Source: Arcuatula senhousia (Eukaryota; Mollusca; Bivalvia; Mytilida; Mytilidae). Taken from it: DNA of 64,000 bases. This document shows positions 53,101 through 62,194 of this stretch, in pieces. A program made the translations under genes and the position numbers. A model generated the notes under the pieces. The model worked only from the letters and a program-made list of their open reading frames with translations. It searched no databases and was not told where the DNA came from. The stretch covers positions 1,542,842-1,606,841 of the forward strand of contig OZ020306.1 in the NCBI GenBank assembly GCA_963971305.1, given 5' to 3'. How positions within the stretch are numbered: the first letter of the stretch is position 1; the number at the start of each line of letters is the position of its first letter.

Positions 53101-53312
53101 TACTGAACCACAAAGTAGACGAACTGCTCCTGGGGCTTCTACAACAAATCAAACTTAAACTCAACCCTGATGTCCTAGAGAGGGAAACTGCTGACATGAT
53201 TGCTCAGGATGACAAGCCAACGTCTGTCAAAAGCCCAAGGAAATATATTCAGAAACTCTTCAGAAAGAAATCAAAAACGAAATCTACTTGTGACAATTTA
53301 TTTGAGCCTTAA
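49628..53312 (+). CDS. RGK-family (Rad/Rem/Gem-like) small GTPase, four coding exons
   Basis: Exons 49628-50189, 51626-51708, 52101-52284 and 53047-53312 join in frame (phases 1, 0, 1) through GT-AG introns to give 364 residues. The long N-terminal extension (1-~150) is charged and has RRNSLP at 79-84, a 14-3-3-type site as in RGK proteins. The G domain has P-loop GAHGVGKT (161-168), RTLTVLIDGEESTLEFID in the switch II region, NKVD (263-266) and ETSA (291-294). The usual DxxG of Ras is absent here, as in RGK proteins, which carry DxWE-type variants; this one reads DRHVDE. The C-terminus (LFRKKSKTKSTCDNLFEP) is basic with no CAAX box, typical of RGK plasma-membrane binding. In other animals RGK proteins inhibit voltage-gated calcium channels and affect the cytoskeleton; that role here is inferred. 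Confidence 0.92.
50600..51110. repeat. degenerate ~24-bp minisatellite in RGK intron 1
   Basis: Diverged units of the form CATCTGTCCGGGGTCCTGTG / CATATGTCCGGAGTCATGTG repeat about 20 times. Long frames open on both strands across it (over 100 codons) come from the stop-free unit and are not genes. Confidence 0.88.
51626..51708 (+). CDS. RGK gene coding exon 2 (switch II region)
   Basis: 83 bp between TTTTTTTGCAG and GAG|GTTAGC. Too short for an ORF search but fixed by frame and by RTLTVLIDGEESTLEFID, which is characteristic of RGK proteins. Confidence 0.88.
51885..51950 (+). repeat. 3' tail of a Penelope-like (family B type) element in RGK intron 2
   Basis: 'acaattattccacatctcat' followed by a TTTTCTAATT end, aligned with the B1/B2 3' terminus. 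Short and eroded. Confidence 0.45.
52101..52284 (+). CDS. RGK gene coding exon 3 (NKxD motif)
   Basis: Acceptor TTTTTTTCAG, donor GAAG|GTACGT. Encodes DAYIVVFSVHDNESF, PIILVANKVDLVRKRQV and the start of the following helix. Confidence 0.92.
52462..52665 (-). repeat. dispersed repeat (25724 type), reverse copy in RGK intron 3
   Basis: Reverse complement of 25724-25925: 'gatcgcaatgg' and 'ccattgcgatc' arms about 90 bp apart, 'ataaaacctggtttaaccca' between, and 'gtaattttgtttttacttta' at the far end. Diverged roughly 15-20 % by eye. Confidence 0.7.
53047..53312 (+). CDS. RGK gene coding exon 4 (SA motif and basic C-terminus)
   Basis: Acceptor ACAATTGCAG. Encodes CKYTETSALLNHKVDEL, then a ~60-residue basic tail and TAA at 53310-53312. 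Confidence 0.92.
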
Positions 53313-53428
53313 ATGTTTTATTGTGACAAATCAAAGTGTAGCTAGCTTTAGACAATCGTCAGAGGTGCATTGATATGTGATAGCATTCCAATATATTATT
53401 GTTTGTACTTGTTGATATTGTTACTGTT

Positions 53429-53434
53429 AATAAA
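53429..53434 (+). terminator. poly(A) signal of the RGK gene
   Basis: AATAAA 117 bp after the stop codon, the first canonical hexamer downstream. Confidence 0.6.
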
Positions 53435-53461
53435 ACATTGAAATTAATTGTATCTTTCATG

Positions 53462-53705
53462 TAGAAGCAAACGTGTACCAAAGGGGTAATCAAAAATTAT
53501 TATACCGAAAAGACAAAGACAAAAAACGGTAGACAAAAACCATATCACAACGAAACAAACCACTAAACAACAACAAAAACACATAACCCTGTGTCAACAA
53601 TTTGCTTGTCAGCCGTGTAGCTCTATCAACGAAGTTGTTATACTCCCCACATGCACTGGAATAACGAAACAATAGTGATACGTAAACTCTTTGTTCTAGC
53701 ATTTT
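53462..53705 (-). pseudogene. family A subfamily RT fragment, minus strand
   Basis: A 3'-UTR segment like 40241 is followed by RT C-terminal codons ('cataaccctgtgtcaacaat', then LFRYSSACGEYNNFVDRATR on the minus strand). Internal parts of the 3' UTR are deleted. It abuts a plus-strand fragment. Confidence 0.6.
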
Positions 53706-53764
53706 GTAATTAGAAAAACATGCATAGTTGCTTAAATATTGCAGTTTAGATGAGGTTCATCGTA

Positions 53765-54335
53765 GCTAATACAAAAAAATCAACAAAGCTCTATGACAAA
53801 CGTGATGACTTCAACTTTCCAATCGTCAACTTTCCCTTTTTGTGTAACAACAATCCGTCTGCGCCTGCTAATGGAGTTTTCGTATTACAGTTGATTAGTT
53901 ACTCCAGAGCTTGCGAGAATTATATTGACTTCCTCGGCAGAGCGTCACGTTTGACCCAGAAGTTGCTAACATTGCTCCACGGTTGCTGTCTTAACTCTAT
54001 AAATTGTACGGAAGGCACCGTGTACTCGTAGACAAATATGGGATTTCTATCTCTCAAATGAGTGCAGATGTTAGTTAGTCGTAGAATTTGGTTTTGTCTT
54101 CCTTTACCGGATTAGACACACTGAATAGAAAATTAGCAATATACCAGGCAAGAACCATTTACTCCTCCAGAGAACATGAGTTCACTCTTGTTAAGACTTG
54201 TTAAGCGTTGTTGATTTTCATTCGGTGGATGTTTTGTTGCTGTTCTCGTTCGTGTTTACCGGTTTTGTCGTTGCCCTTTCAGAATTATGACACTCCAATG
54301 CCCCATTGATGCCTTTTTCTTCTTTAATCTATTTT
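53765..54335 (+). pseudogene. family A RT fragment, plus strand, inverted relative to its neighbours
   Basis: It starts at LYDKRDDFNFPIVNFPFL (the thumb segment also seen in A1), runs through the RT C-terminus with a frame break near 53970, and then the 3' UTR to 'gatgcctttttcttcttt'. A further minus-strand family A tail follows at 54357, so three fragments alternate in orientation. Confidence 0.7.
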
Positions 54336-54356
54336 CAGTTAATGTACAGCTTTAAC

Positions 54357-54420
54357 AAAGAAGCAGAGGTACCAATGGGGTATCTGAATGTCAAAAGTCC
54401 GAAAGGGCAGAGATAAGACA
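54357..54420 (-). repeat. family A 3'-terminal scrap
   Basis: 'aagaagcagaggtaccaatg' through 'gtccgaaagggcagagat', nearly identical to the A1 end, then stops abruptly. Confidence 0.7.
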
Positions 54421-55584
54421 AAAATTTGTAAATAAGGCAAAGGAACTTCTGGGTGAATTATTTGTTAGGAAAAAATAATTCCTTCATTTTCTTAATTAAG
54501 GAGAAGTCTGAACGGAAAGATAAAGACAAGTGAATGTTAAAATCCGATTTTTTGGGGGGTTTATATAGACGACGCAATACCTTTTTTCAATTCAATGTGT
54601 TGTGGACTAAAATAAATATTCAAATAAAATCAAGTTCATCTACATTTTGTAACTTTTAACCTTGCACAAATGCTTGTGATATGAACATGATGAAATACAT
54701 GGAGGTCGTCCTGGTTTTCTGTGTAAATTGTCGACCAAATTGTAGATGTAATTGATTTTATTTGAATAATTTTTTTTCTAGTCCACATGCATGGATGTCG
54801 ATCGTCCTGGTTTGATTTTCAAATGTCGATTAAATTTGATATTCGCTGAATTCCTTTATTGGTGAGGAAACAATGTATCACACAGTGGGTTATAAAAGAA
54901 TAGTTCATTTGTCAAGGACAACGTTTAAAGTCAGTTATCAATTTTCATTTCCAACTACCGATAGTAATAGACAGCAATAGGGAATGGAAATTTAAGAGCC
55001 ATAAAAGCTGTCATAATCCAATTATACAGTAAAATGCTTTTACAGCATATTGTAGTCAAGTACTACATGTACTATAGTCAAGTCTCTATTAACTGTATAT
55101 GAATTGTATAAATGTCTAGTACATAAAAAACATATTTGAATTAATTGCAAAGCAAAATATTTAAGCAAAATACAAATTCAAATATAAAATAACAAAACTG
55201 GTGATAACTTGGATATTGATACTGTTGTCCTTATTTAATGACCTTTAATTACTAGTAACAGTCATTTAGTATGAAAAAACAAAAAATAAAGTGGCGAGGA
55301 GACACAAAATAAGGTCACAACAAGATAAACGACAAGAAGGATTCATCTTACAATGGCAAAGAAAAAACCCAGCAGCATTAGCAATCATGATTCTAACATT
55401 GTTACAATCATTTTTATAGAACTATAAACTTTTCTTTTTATAAATTTCTACAATGTTTTGTGAGAGGCTGAAGAAATGAAATAAATGTATATTTTTAGGT
55501 ATATGTATCTTTTCTATTTAAAAAAAAACAAACAAAAACAATATATAACATGTGGCGCCTAATTAAGAAAACATCAAATCAACC
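54421..55584. other. AT-rich DNA, nothing recognised
   Basis: No coding frame, tandem repeat or match to the window's other repeats was noticed. Confidence 0.45.
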
Positions 55585-56472
55585 AATCGATGAATGAATG
55601 AATGAATGTCTTTATTTGCAAAAGCATTATATGCTATAGCACAATTACAGTATATGATAAAGTGACATATGACGAACAACAGGAGAGACATAATGAATAA
55701 AGTACAATTATAATATCAAGCGGTTTCTACTTTCAAAAGCAGCTTTTATAAAATTACACAATTTTACAACTAACTTTTTGGAATTACCAGACAATAAATA
55801 TCTTAATTTAGTCGTATTTGGCCATGAACAAAAATATTTAGGTAAAAACTTTAGTCTTAATGCTCTATAGGCAGGACATACAAGTATGAAATGATATTCA
55901 TTTTCAACACAAGACATATTACAACATTCACAAAGTCTTAAATTTCTCGGCAAATCTAAATATCTACCAGTTTCTACATTTATCTTTGCTGTACCACTGC
56001 GTATTTTAGTAAGAAAATGTGAGTTATAACAAAAATCTACATATTCTTCAAAACCAAAAATTGGTTTAATTATATTATATAAAGTCAACTTTTCACAATT
56101 TCTGACCTCTTCATGCCATGATTGAATGTATTGATCTTTGATTATGTTAAAAATAATGTCAATAGAGATATTTTCATTTGATTGTTGATACCATACATAG
56201 TTAAGACCTAATGAAAACAACAAATCACGTACATTTGATACCCAGTTAGTTTTACCATTATTTGCATCTGTAAGTAACAAATTATAAATATCAAATACAA
56301 CAGGCTGTTTATGATACAATATTCTAAACCAGTACTTCAAAATTCTAACTTTACGACATACAAACATCGGCAGACGCCCAATCGATGTTAATAGTCCACG
56401 ATTTTGTTTCTGACAGCCAATTATAGTAATTGATATGTTTTTCTTCCACTGAAGCAGTTGACGACCCTCCAC
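55585..56472 (-). pseudogene. C-terminal fragment of a LINE (non-LTR retrotransposon) ORF2
   Basis: A 254-codon frame (56472-55708), of which residues from about 32 on look element-derived (RLPMFVCRKVRILKYWFRIL, NWVSNVRDLLFSLGLNYVW). It has a zinc-binding C-terminal motif CECCNMSCVENEYHFILVCP, typical of several invertebrate LINE families. RT itself is absent (5' truncation near 56450). A short 3' UTR ends with ATTC repeats at about 55590-55605. Confidence 0.7.
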
Positions 56473-56499
56473 AAAACAATTACGTTCAATTTATGGCCA

Positions 56500-57253
56500 A
56501 TTACGCTTGTTTGACTCTACAGGAGGTCTTCTGTTTACTTCTTCATCAAAGCATTTATAAATCACATTAGTAAACCAACCATGATAATGGCAGTGTACAT
56601 GTACATAATTGGAAAGTTTACACTTTTGTCCTTACTTAAACTATTCTGGTAAAATGTCATAAGAATCTTATTACTTTACCAAATGCCCTAAAAGAATAAA
56701 TCTGAAAAACAATTAAGAATCAACCCTTTGCAACACGGATAGCAATATGTAGCAATTTTCCTAGCATTTACACTTCCTTATTTCAAAACCTGACTTAACC
56801 AAAGCAATATAAGGGCCGAACAAAAAAAATAAAATGCATTTCATATACAAATACACGACTGAGTAAAGACATGAGAATTTGAAATAAAAGATTTATCATG
56901 TTTATTATCGGCATGTCTCACCGCATGTGATTCAATTGTGATACGGTTATGGAAAGTTTCCTAGCACTTGATGTTTTAACATAAAAAGTCTTAAAAAATG
57001 CAAAAATGGTATATTTTGATGGGTAACGGGAAATACCTCCTATAAAAAGTCCCAAAATTTCGATTTTCGATGCAATGGAGTTTTGTAGAGCTTTTGATGA
57101 CGGAGATGGGAACTTGCTTCGGATTTCCTCAATCTCCGATAATTTTGGAGCTATAAGCCTAGTTCTATTTTTAACTACAACGGCCATGTTGGTATACCTC
57201 TTTTTCCCAACAAATAGTGGTGCAAATGTTCATTTCTGTCTGTTAAAGTAATA
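56500..57253. other. no gene recognised
   Basis: Mixed AT-rich DNA. An 89-codon minus-strand frame at 56918-57187 has no recognisable domain. Confidence 0.4.
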
Positions 57254-57330
57254 TGAATAGCAAGGAGGCACCAATGGGGCATTCTAATGTCAAAAGTCCG
57301 AAAAAGCAAAGACAAAAGCAGTAAAAACAA
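57254..57330 (-). repeat. eroded family A 3'-tail fragment
   Basis: 'caaggaggcaccaatggggc' and 'caaaagtccgaaaaagcaaa' match the A1 terminus with several changes. Confidence 0.6.
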
Positions 57331-57489
57331 ACTAAATGCAAGTGAGCTTATAAATAAAGGCTTAGACAATAATAAAATCATTGACTTTATTAGAACGGAT
57401 TTACTCGATGCTTTTTTTATTTGAATACGACACAACTCCGGCATTAATGTTTTTTTTCAAAATGTGATTTGTTTGAGCAAAAAAAAACT

Positions 57490-57691
57490 CCAGAAATAAT
57501 AAGTGATTGTGTAACCATGGTCTTTAATCGATATCACTCGTAAAGTCAGAGTAATGTTAAAACTCTTTTATTGTTAGACTATCTACATGTACATGTAGCA
57601 ACTCAGACAAAACAATACCGAAAAGTTAAACTTTAAAAAGCAAACTGGTAAACACTATAAAGGTTGTCATGGATCATACTACAGTCACTTC
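57490..57691 (+). repeat. ~200-bp duplicated segment D1 (unoccupied insertion site)
   Basis: Nearly identical to 57976-58149 joined to 59988-60020. In D1 the sequence runs uninterrupted through CACTATAAAGGTTGTC, with a single AAAG at 57659-57662, so it preserves the site before the B2 insertion. Confidence 0.85.
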
Positions 57692-57842
57692 GGTCTTACT
57701 GTAAGTCATGGATTAAAAAGGGAAGGGGCATTCCCGTTCAGTCTTCTAAAGCCCCATATTTGTATGAGACAAAAAAGATAATTTCTGTAAATACCAACTT
57801 GAAATGTCAGTTTAGGGACCGACCATAATAAGATGTAGGATA

Positions 57843-57975
57843 AGTGCATGCGACAGTTTAAAATAACTGACATTGACTGAAGATGTACCATCAAATAATC
57901 CATGTCAGTCATTTTGAATCAATGTAAAGTTCTGTTGATGACTGAAAATGACAGTAACAAACCACATCAGTGATT
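57843..57975 (+). repeat. left arm of a 133-bp inverted repeat
   Basis: Reverse complement of 60479-60611 with one mismatch seen. The arms lie 2.5 kb apart and enclose D2, B2 and a MITE-like element. Confidence 0.88.
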
Positions 57976-58149
57976 CCAGAAATGATAAGTGATTGTGTAA
58001 CCATGGTCTTTAATCGATATCACTCGTAAAGTCAGAGTAATGTAAAAACTCTTTTATTGTTAGACTATATACATGTACATGTAGCAACTCAGACAAAACA
58101 ATACCGAAAAGTTAAACTTTAAAAAGGCAAACTGGTAAACACTATAAAG
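57976..58149 (+). repeat. duplicated segment D2, occupied by B2
   Basis: Second copy of the D segment, interrupted after CACTATAAAG by Penelope-like copy B2. It resumes at AAAGGTTGTC (59988). Confidence 0.85.
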
Positions 58150-59987
58150 TAGAAAATAAAGAGATGTGGAATAAGTGTACGCGACACAGCCCACAATTAA
58201 ACGGCAATTTAGAAAAACCACAATGGACAACCGCCAGCAGCCTTCAACGAGGCCATTTGGCACTGCTCGCGGTTATGCAATTGGCCCATGGTCTAAATAA
58301 GATGCATATAATTCAAATCCAGCCCTGAAATAGTCACAGATAGACCCCCTTCTTAAACAAGGAACAGAAAACATCAAAAAGACAAGTACAAACGAAAGCT
58401 TTGTCAAGGATTCCTGGCTTAGGACAGGCACATGTAATATGTGGCGGGGTTAAACTAGTTTTTTTGGGCCCAACCTTCCCCCTATCAATATTCCTAGACA
58501 AAGCACAAAAACTAAACACACAATAAAAATCAAATCGATCAAAGTCCAATTCTACTAGAGAGAACCTAAGACAAAAAAAACAAGAACAAACATAAGGACG
58601 GTAAAGGAACTCTCTATAGAACACTCGCTGTTACTGACAGCTAGCTGAGAATCATCAATCGACTGATGTAAAAAAAATCAAACGTATCGGTTTTAAATCC
58701 GACACAACACTTCAAGCAATAATGATTTAGTGAAGTGTCATCACACAAAACCGACACGCTTGATCGCTATAATGCTTAAAAATGACAATAGTAAAAACGT
58801 TTATGGAAGTTTTAAAGCGAGTATTAAGTTTTCAATATTTCTGCCAAAAAACACTAAATTCAAAGATTTAACCAAGATATTCATTTCATATCCTTTCCGT
58901 AATAAATTTTGAAGCCAATTTTTCATTTCTATTGGATTGCTTTTAAATTTGTGAGCTTTATAAAAAACATTACCATAAAATACAGGATGTGATATTCCTT
59001 TCACTACAAGAAAGTGACGTGTACAATTAAATTTTCAATAAGAGATCGATACTTGTGGAAGAATTTAGAAAAAGATTTTACTAATTTGTGGTATCGATAA
59101 CCTTGTTTTAATAATTTTTCAGTAATAAAACGGTTTTTATTATTAAAATCAGAAACACAACTGCAGATCCGAGCATATCTTACTAACTGTGAAATGTAAA
59201 CCCCGTATGACGGCGCTAGTGGAACATCTCCTTCAAGAAAAGGAAAATTAATAATAGGGAAGGTAAAGTCGTCACGTTTATCATATACTTTGGTATGTAA
59301 TTTTCCGTCAATAATACTTAAATCTAAATCTAAAAAAGGACATCTATCACCGGTGACGTTAGATTTGTTCAAGGTTAATTCAGAAGGATAGATATCTGTA
59401 ATAAAATTAGAAAATGAAGGATTGTTGAGTGCAAGAATGTCATCTAAATATCTAAAAGTATAATTGAAAGTTTCGATTAGGTTCTGTTTGTTCGGGTCTT
59501 TTTGTAATTTAGCCATAAATTGTGATTCATAACAGTATAGGAAAAGGTCGGCTATAAGTGGCGCACAATTAGTACCCATAGGAATACCAATAATTTGGCG
59601 ATAAATTTGTTTACCAAAACGTATGTAAATATTATCTAACAAATAATTTAGAGCAGTAATAGTTTCTGCATCAGTCCAGTTGATGTAACCCTTTTGAGTC
59701 TCGTTACTAAAAAATGATTTACTAAATGATTTTGAAACTCTAGAACAGATATAATCACTTTTAGATTTGTCAAAACACCATTAAACCAAATATTCAAATT
59801 TCTTTTTAATCAGATTATGTGGAAGGTAAGTATATAAAGTAGAAAAATCGTAACTATCAACGGTATGAAAAGTATTTTCAAAAGCACGAAGCTTGTCCAA
59901 AACATCAAGAGAATTTTTTACACTCCAAAAATAATTAATTCCACTGTTTTCGAATACCCTTTCACAGTATTGAATAATAAATTCCTT
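58150..59987 (-). pseudogene. Penelope-like family B copy B2, 5'-truncated RT
   Basis: Very similar to B1 (about 98 % by eye) from the shared 3' terminus (58150) to the 5' truncation at 59987, within the codons for KEFIIQYCERVF. The 4-bp target duplication AAAG flanks it (58146-58149 and 59988-59991). RT motifs B (IGIPMGTNCAPLIADLFL) and C (YLDD) are present. The frame is broken by a nonsense codon after KKFEYLV (59781) and a one-base deletion near 59033. The UGA region of B1 lies upstream of the truncation. Confidence 0.88.
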
Positions 59988-60020
59988 AAAGGTTGTCATG
60001 GATCATACTACAGTCACTTC

Positions 60021-60400
60021 ATTTAACTTGAATGGGGGGGGGGGCTTGGATTTTTCCTAAAAAATATTCTGAAATAAAGGTAATAACAAAACTACCGAAC
60101 TTGAATGATCAATCTCATAGTCCAGAGAAAATGACAAAAACGAATCAGTCATACCGGAGAACTGGTGGATCGCAATGGTCCTGACTTGGTACAGGCAGAA
60201 AATTATAGTTGATGAAAAAATTATTTTGGCAGCTGAGGGTAAGAAAAAAAAATATTCTGAAGAAGGATATCTGCTATAAAAAATAATGCTGATAATGAAA
60301 AAAATATTCTGTCGCGACGCCTTCGAAAAATAAATATTTTTGAAAAAAACAATTTCTGATCAAAACAAAAAAAACCACGCCCCCCCCCTTCAAGTTAAAT
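60021..60400. mobile_element. MITE-like element with G-rich terminal inverted repeats
   Basis: Left end ATTTAACTTGAATGGGGGGG and right end ...CCCCCCCCTTCAAGTTAAAT (60400) are inverted repeats. The body has several 'aaaatattctg' words on both sides. A 25724-type repeat is nested at 60073-60197. No coding sequence. Confidence 0.65.
60073..60197 (+). repeat. truncated 25724-type repeat nested in the MITE-like element
   Basis: 'aataaaggtaataacaaaac' to 'gacttggtacaggca', very close to 25724-25848; the downstream arm CCATTGCGAT is missing. Confidence 0.8.
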
Positions 60401-60478
60401 GGTCCGTCCCTTATTTTAGTCAATTTTGTTATTTGTTACAAATCATGACAGTCATTTTAAATATTTACGTTGATTAAG

Positions 60479-60611
60479 AATCACTGATGTGGTTTGTTAC
60501 TGTCATTTTCAGTCATCAACAGAACTTTACATTGATTCAAAATGACTGACATGGATTATTTGATGGTACATCTTTAGTCAATGTCAGTTATTTTAAACTG
60601 TCGCATGCACT
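60479..60611 (-). repeat. right arm of the 133-bp inverted repeat
   Basis: Reverse complement of 57843-57975, from AATCACTGATGTGG to CGCATGCACT. Confidence 0.88.
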
Positions 60612-62194
60612 TATCGTCTATACACCAAGCACATACTGACTGTAGGATTAAGAATATAGTTGTTGTTTTTCTGAGGGGTGTTTCTGTTACAATACGGGGA
60701 CAGATATATGGGGGCATGAAGATGACACAATTCCTATCTCAAAAACTTAGTTATTATCAATCTTGCATAAGATATTTTGTAAGCCTGTTGTTCCATAAGC
60801 CTGGCGACGATAGACTGGTTACACACACGTGTCCTACTGAGTTGTTATAAGTGTTTGTCAGATATTTATTGGAATTGTTTATTGTATGTTATTTTGCACT
60901 TTAAAGGCATACTAATCGTGTTTGGAATAGACATAAGCCAGACTTGTTTCTGTTGTTTGGTAATAGTAATGCAAATATTGGCGTTGTAGTAATTTTGTCT
61001 TAAACCGCTAGTTAATCAAAAACTAGATAACTCCACATCGAATTATTTCCTACAAGTAAAACGTGTTAAACGGAGCATTGAGTACATGCAGTATACAATA
61101 AATAAGCTTTCAATTAAAAGATTAATTTTTAAAACGTTTAATTCATCATCATTAAAAGGCAGGTGTATCTCCTCAGATACTGTTTGACGTCACGACATGC
61201 TTCATTATACCTGCTCAGATTAGTCCGGTTACCGTTTTGTTGATCAGAATATAAATAATTGTCTGTAATACTGCTGTTTATAAGCGAATCATATAGATCG
61301 TGTTCATCTTACACAGACTTTCTGAGATTACAGATGGTACATCTTGTCCATCGTTATTTGATTTGGAAAAGATAGTATAATCATCAAAATTATAAATACA
61401 ATCCAAAATTAAACTTTAAACAGCCACAAGCTTTCTTTCATATATTACAGAGTACCTGCATCGTATTCATTATTTAAGCTAAATTACCAAAGACCAATCC
61501 AAATTATCAGTCTCGGTAATAATAAGGCATAAATTATAGAAAACAAATCTGACGACTTAAAATTATAAACAACGCAACAACAAAGTAAAAATTGATAGTT
61601 AGAAAACAACTAAAAAAACTCTTGATTTGGAAAGCTAGTTCATGTACGCTAGTTACCAATTTAAGACAAATTTGGTTTATTAATGATATATACTCCATGT
61701 TTAACACCAATTATTGTAAATACACTATCAATCAATTGTCAAAGACAAAAACATTTACCAAGTACATTAAAATTCCAAGTGTTGCCAACGTTCTTTTGGT
61801 TAGCTCTATATGTCGCTAATATGCTGAAGATATATTTGCTTGATACAGGCAAAATTCCACATTTCCCGAGTGCTTTTGAGCCACCCAATACTTCTTGTAC
61901 TTTACTGAACTTCCACTCATCTTTTTAAACGGTAGAGCATCCAATGATTACTAAAGTTGTTATTGTTACATGCTAGATTGTCTTTAAAAGGTTAGAAGAA
62001 AGCTATACTATACTATACTATACTAGACTAGACTAGACTAAACAAGACTATATTAAAGGGTCTGAATAAAGTTACATTGTTGTGTTAAGGGTAAGAAGAA
62101 AGCTAAATTGTTATTCAAAATGGTAGAAGAAAATAGATAGGTAGCTCAAAAGGTTGAACATGCAAAAATAGAAAAAAAAATCTGTTAATATATT
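60612..62194. other. AT-rich DNA, no gene recognised
   Basis: Contains a short microsatellite-like run (ctatactatactagacta, ~62005-62045). Open frames here are short and lack domains. Confidence 0.45.

Noticed and set aside
61592..61928. 75-81 codon frames near the right end
   Set aside because: They overlap each other, lack domains or splice context, and lie in AT-rich DNA.
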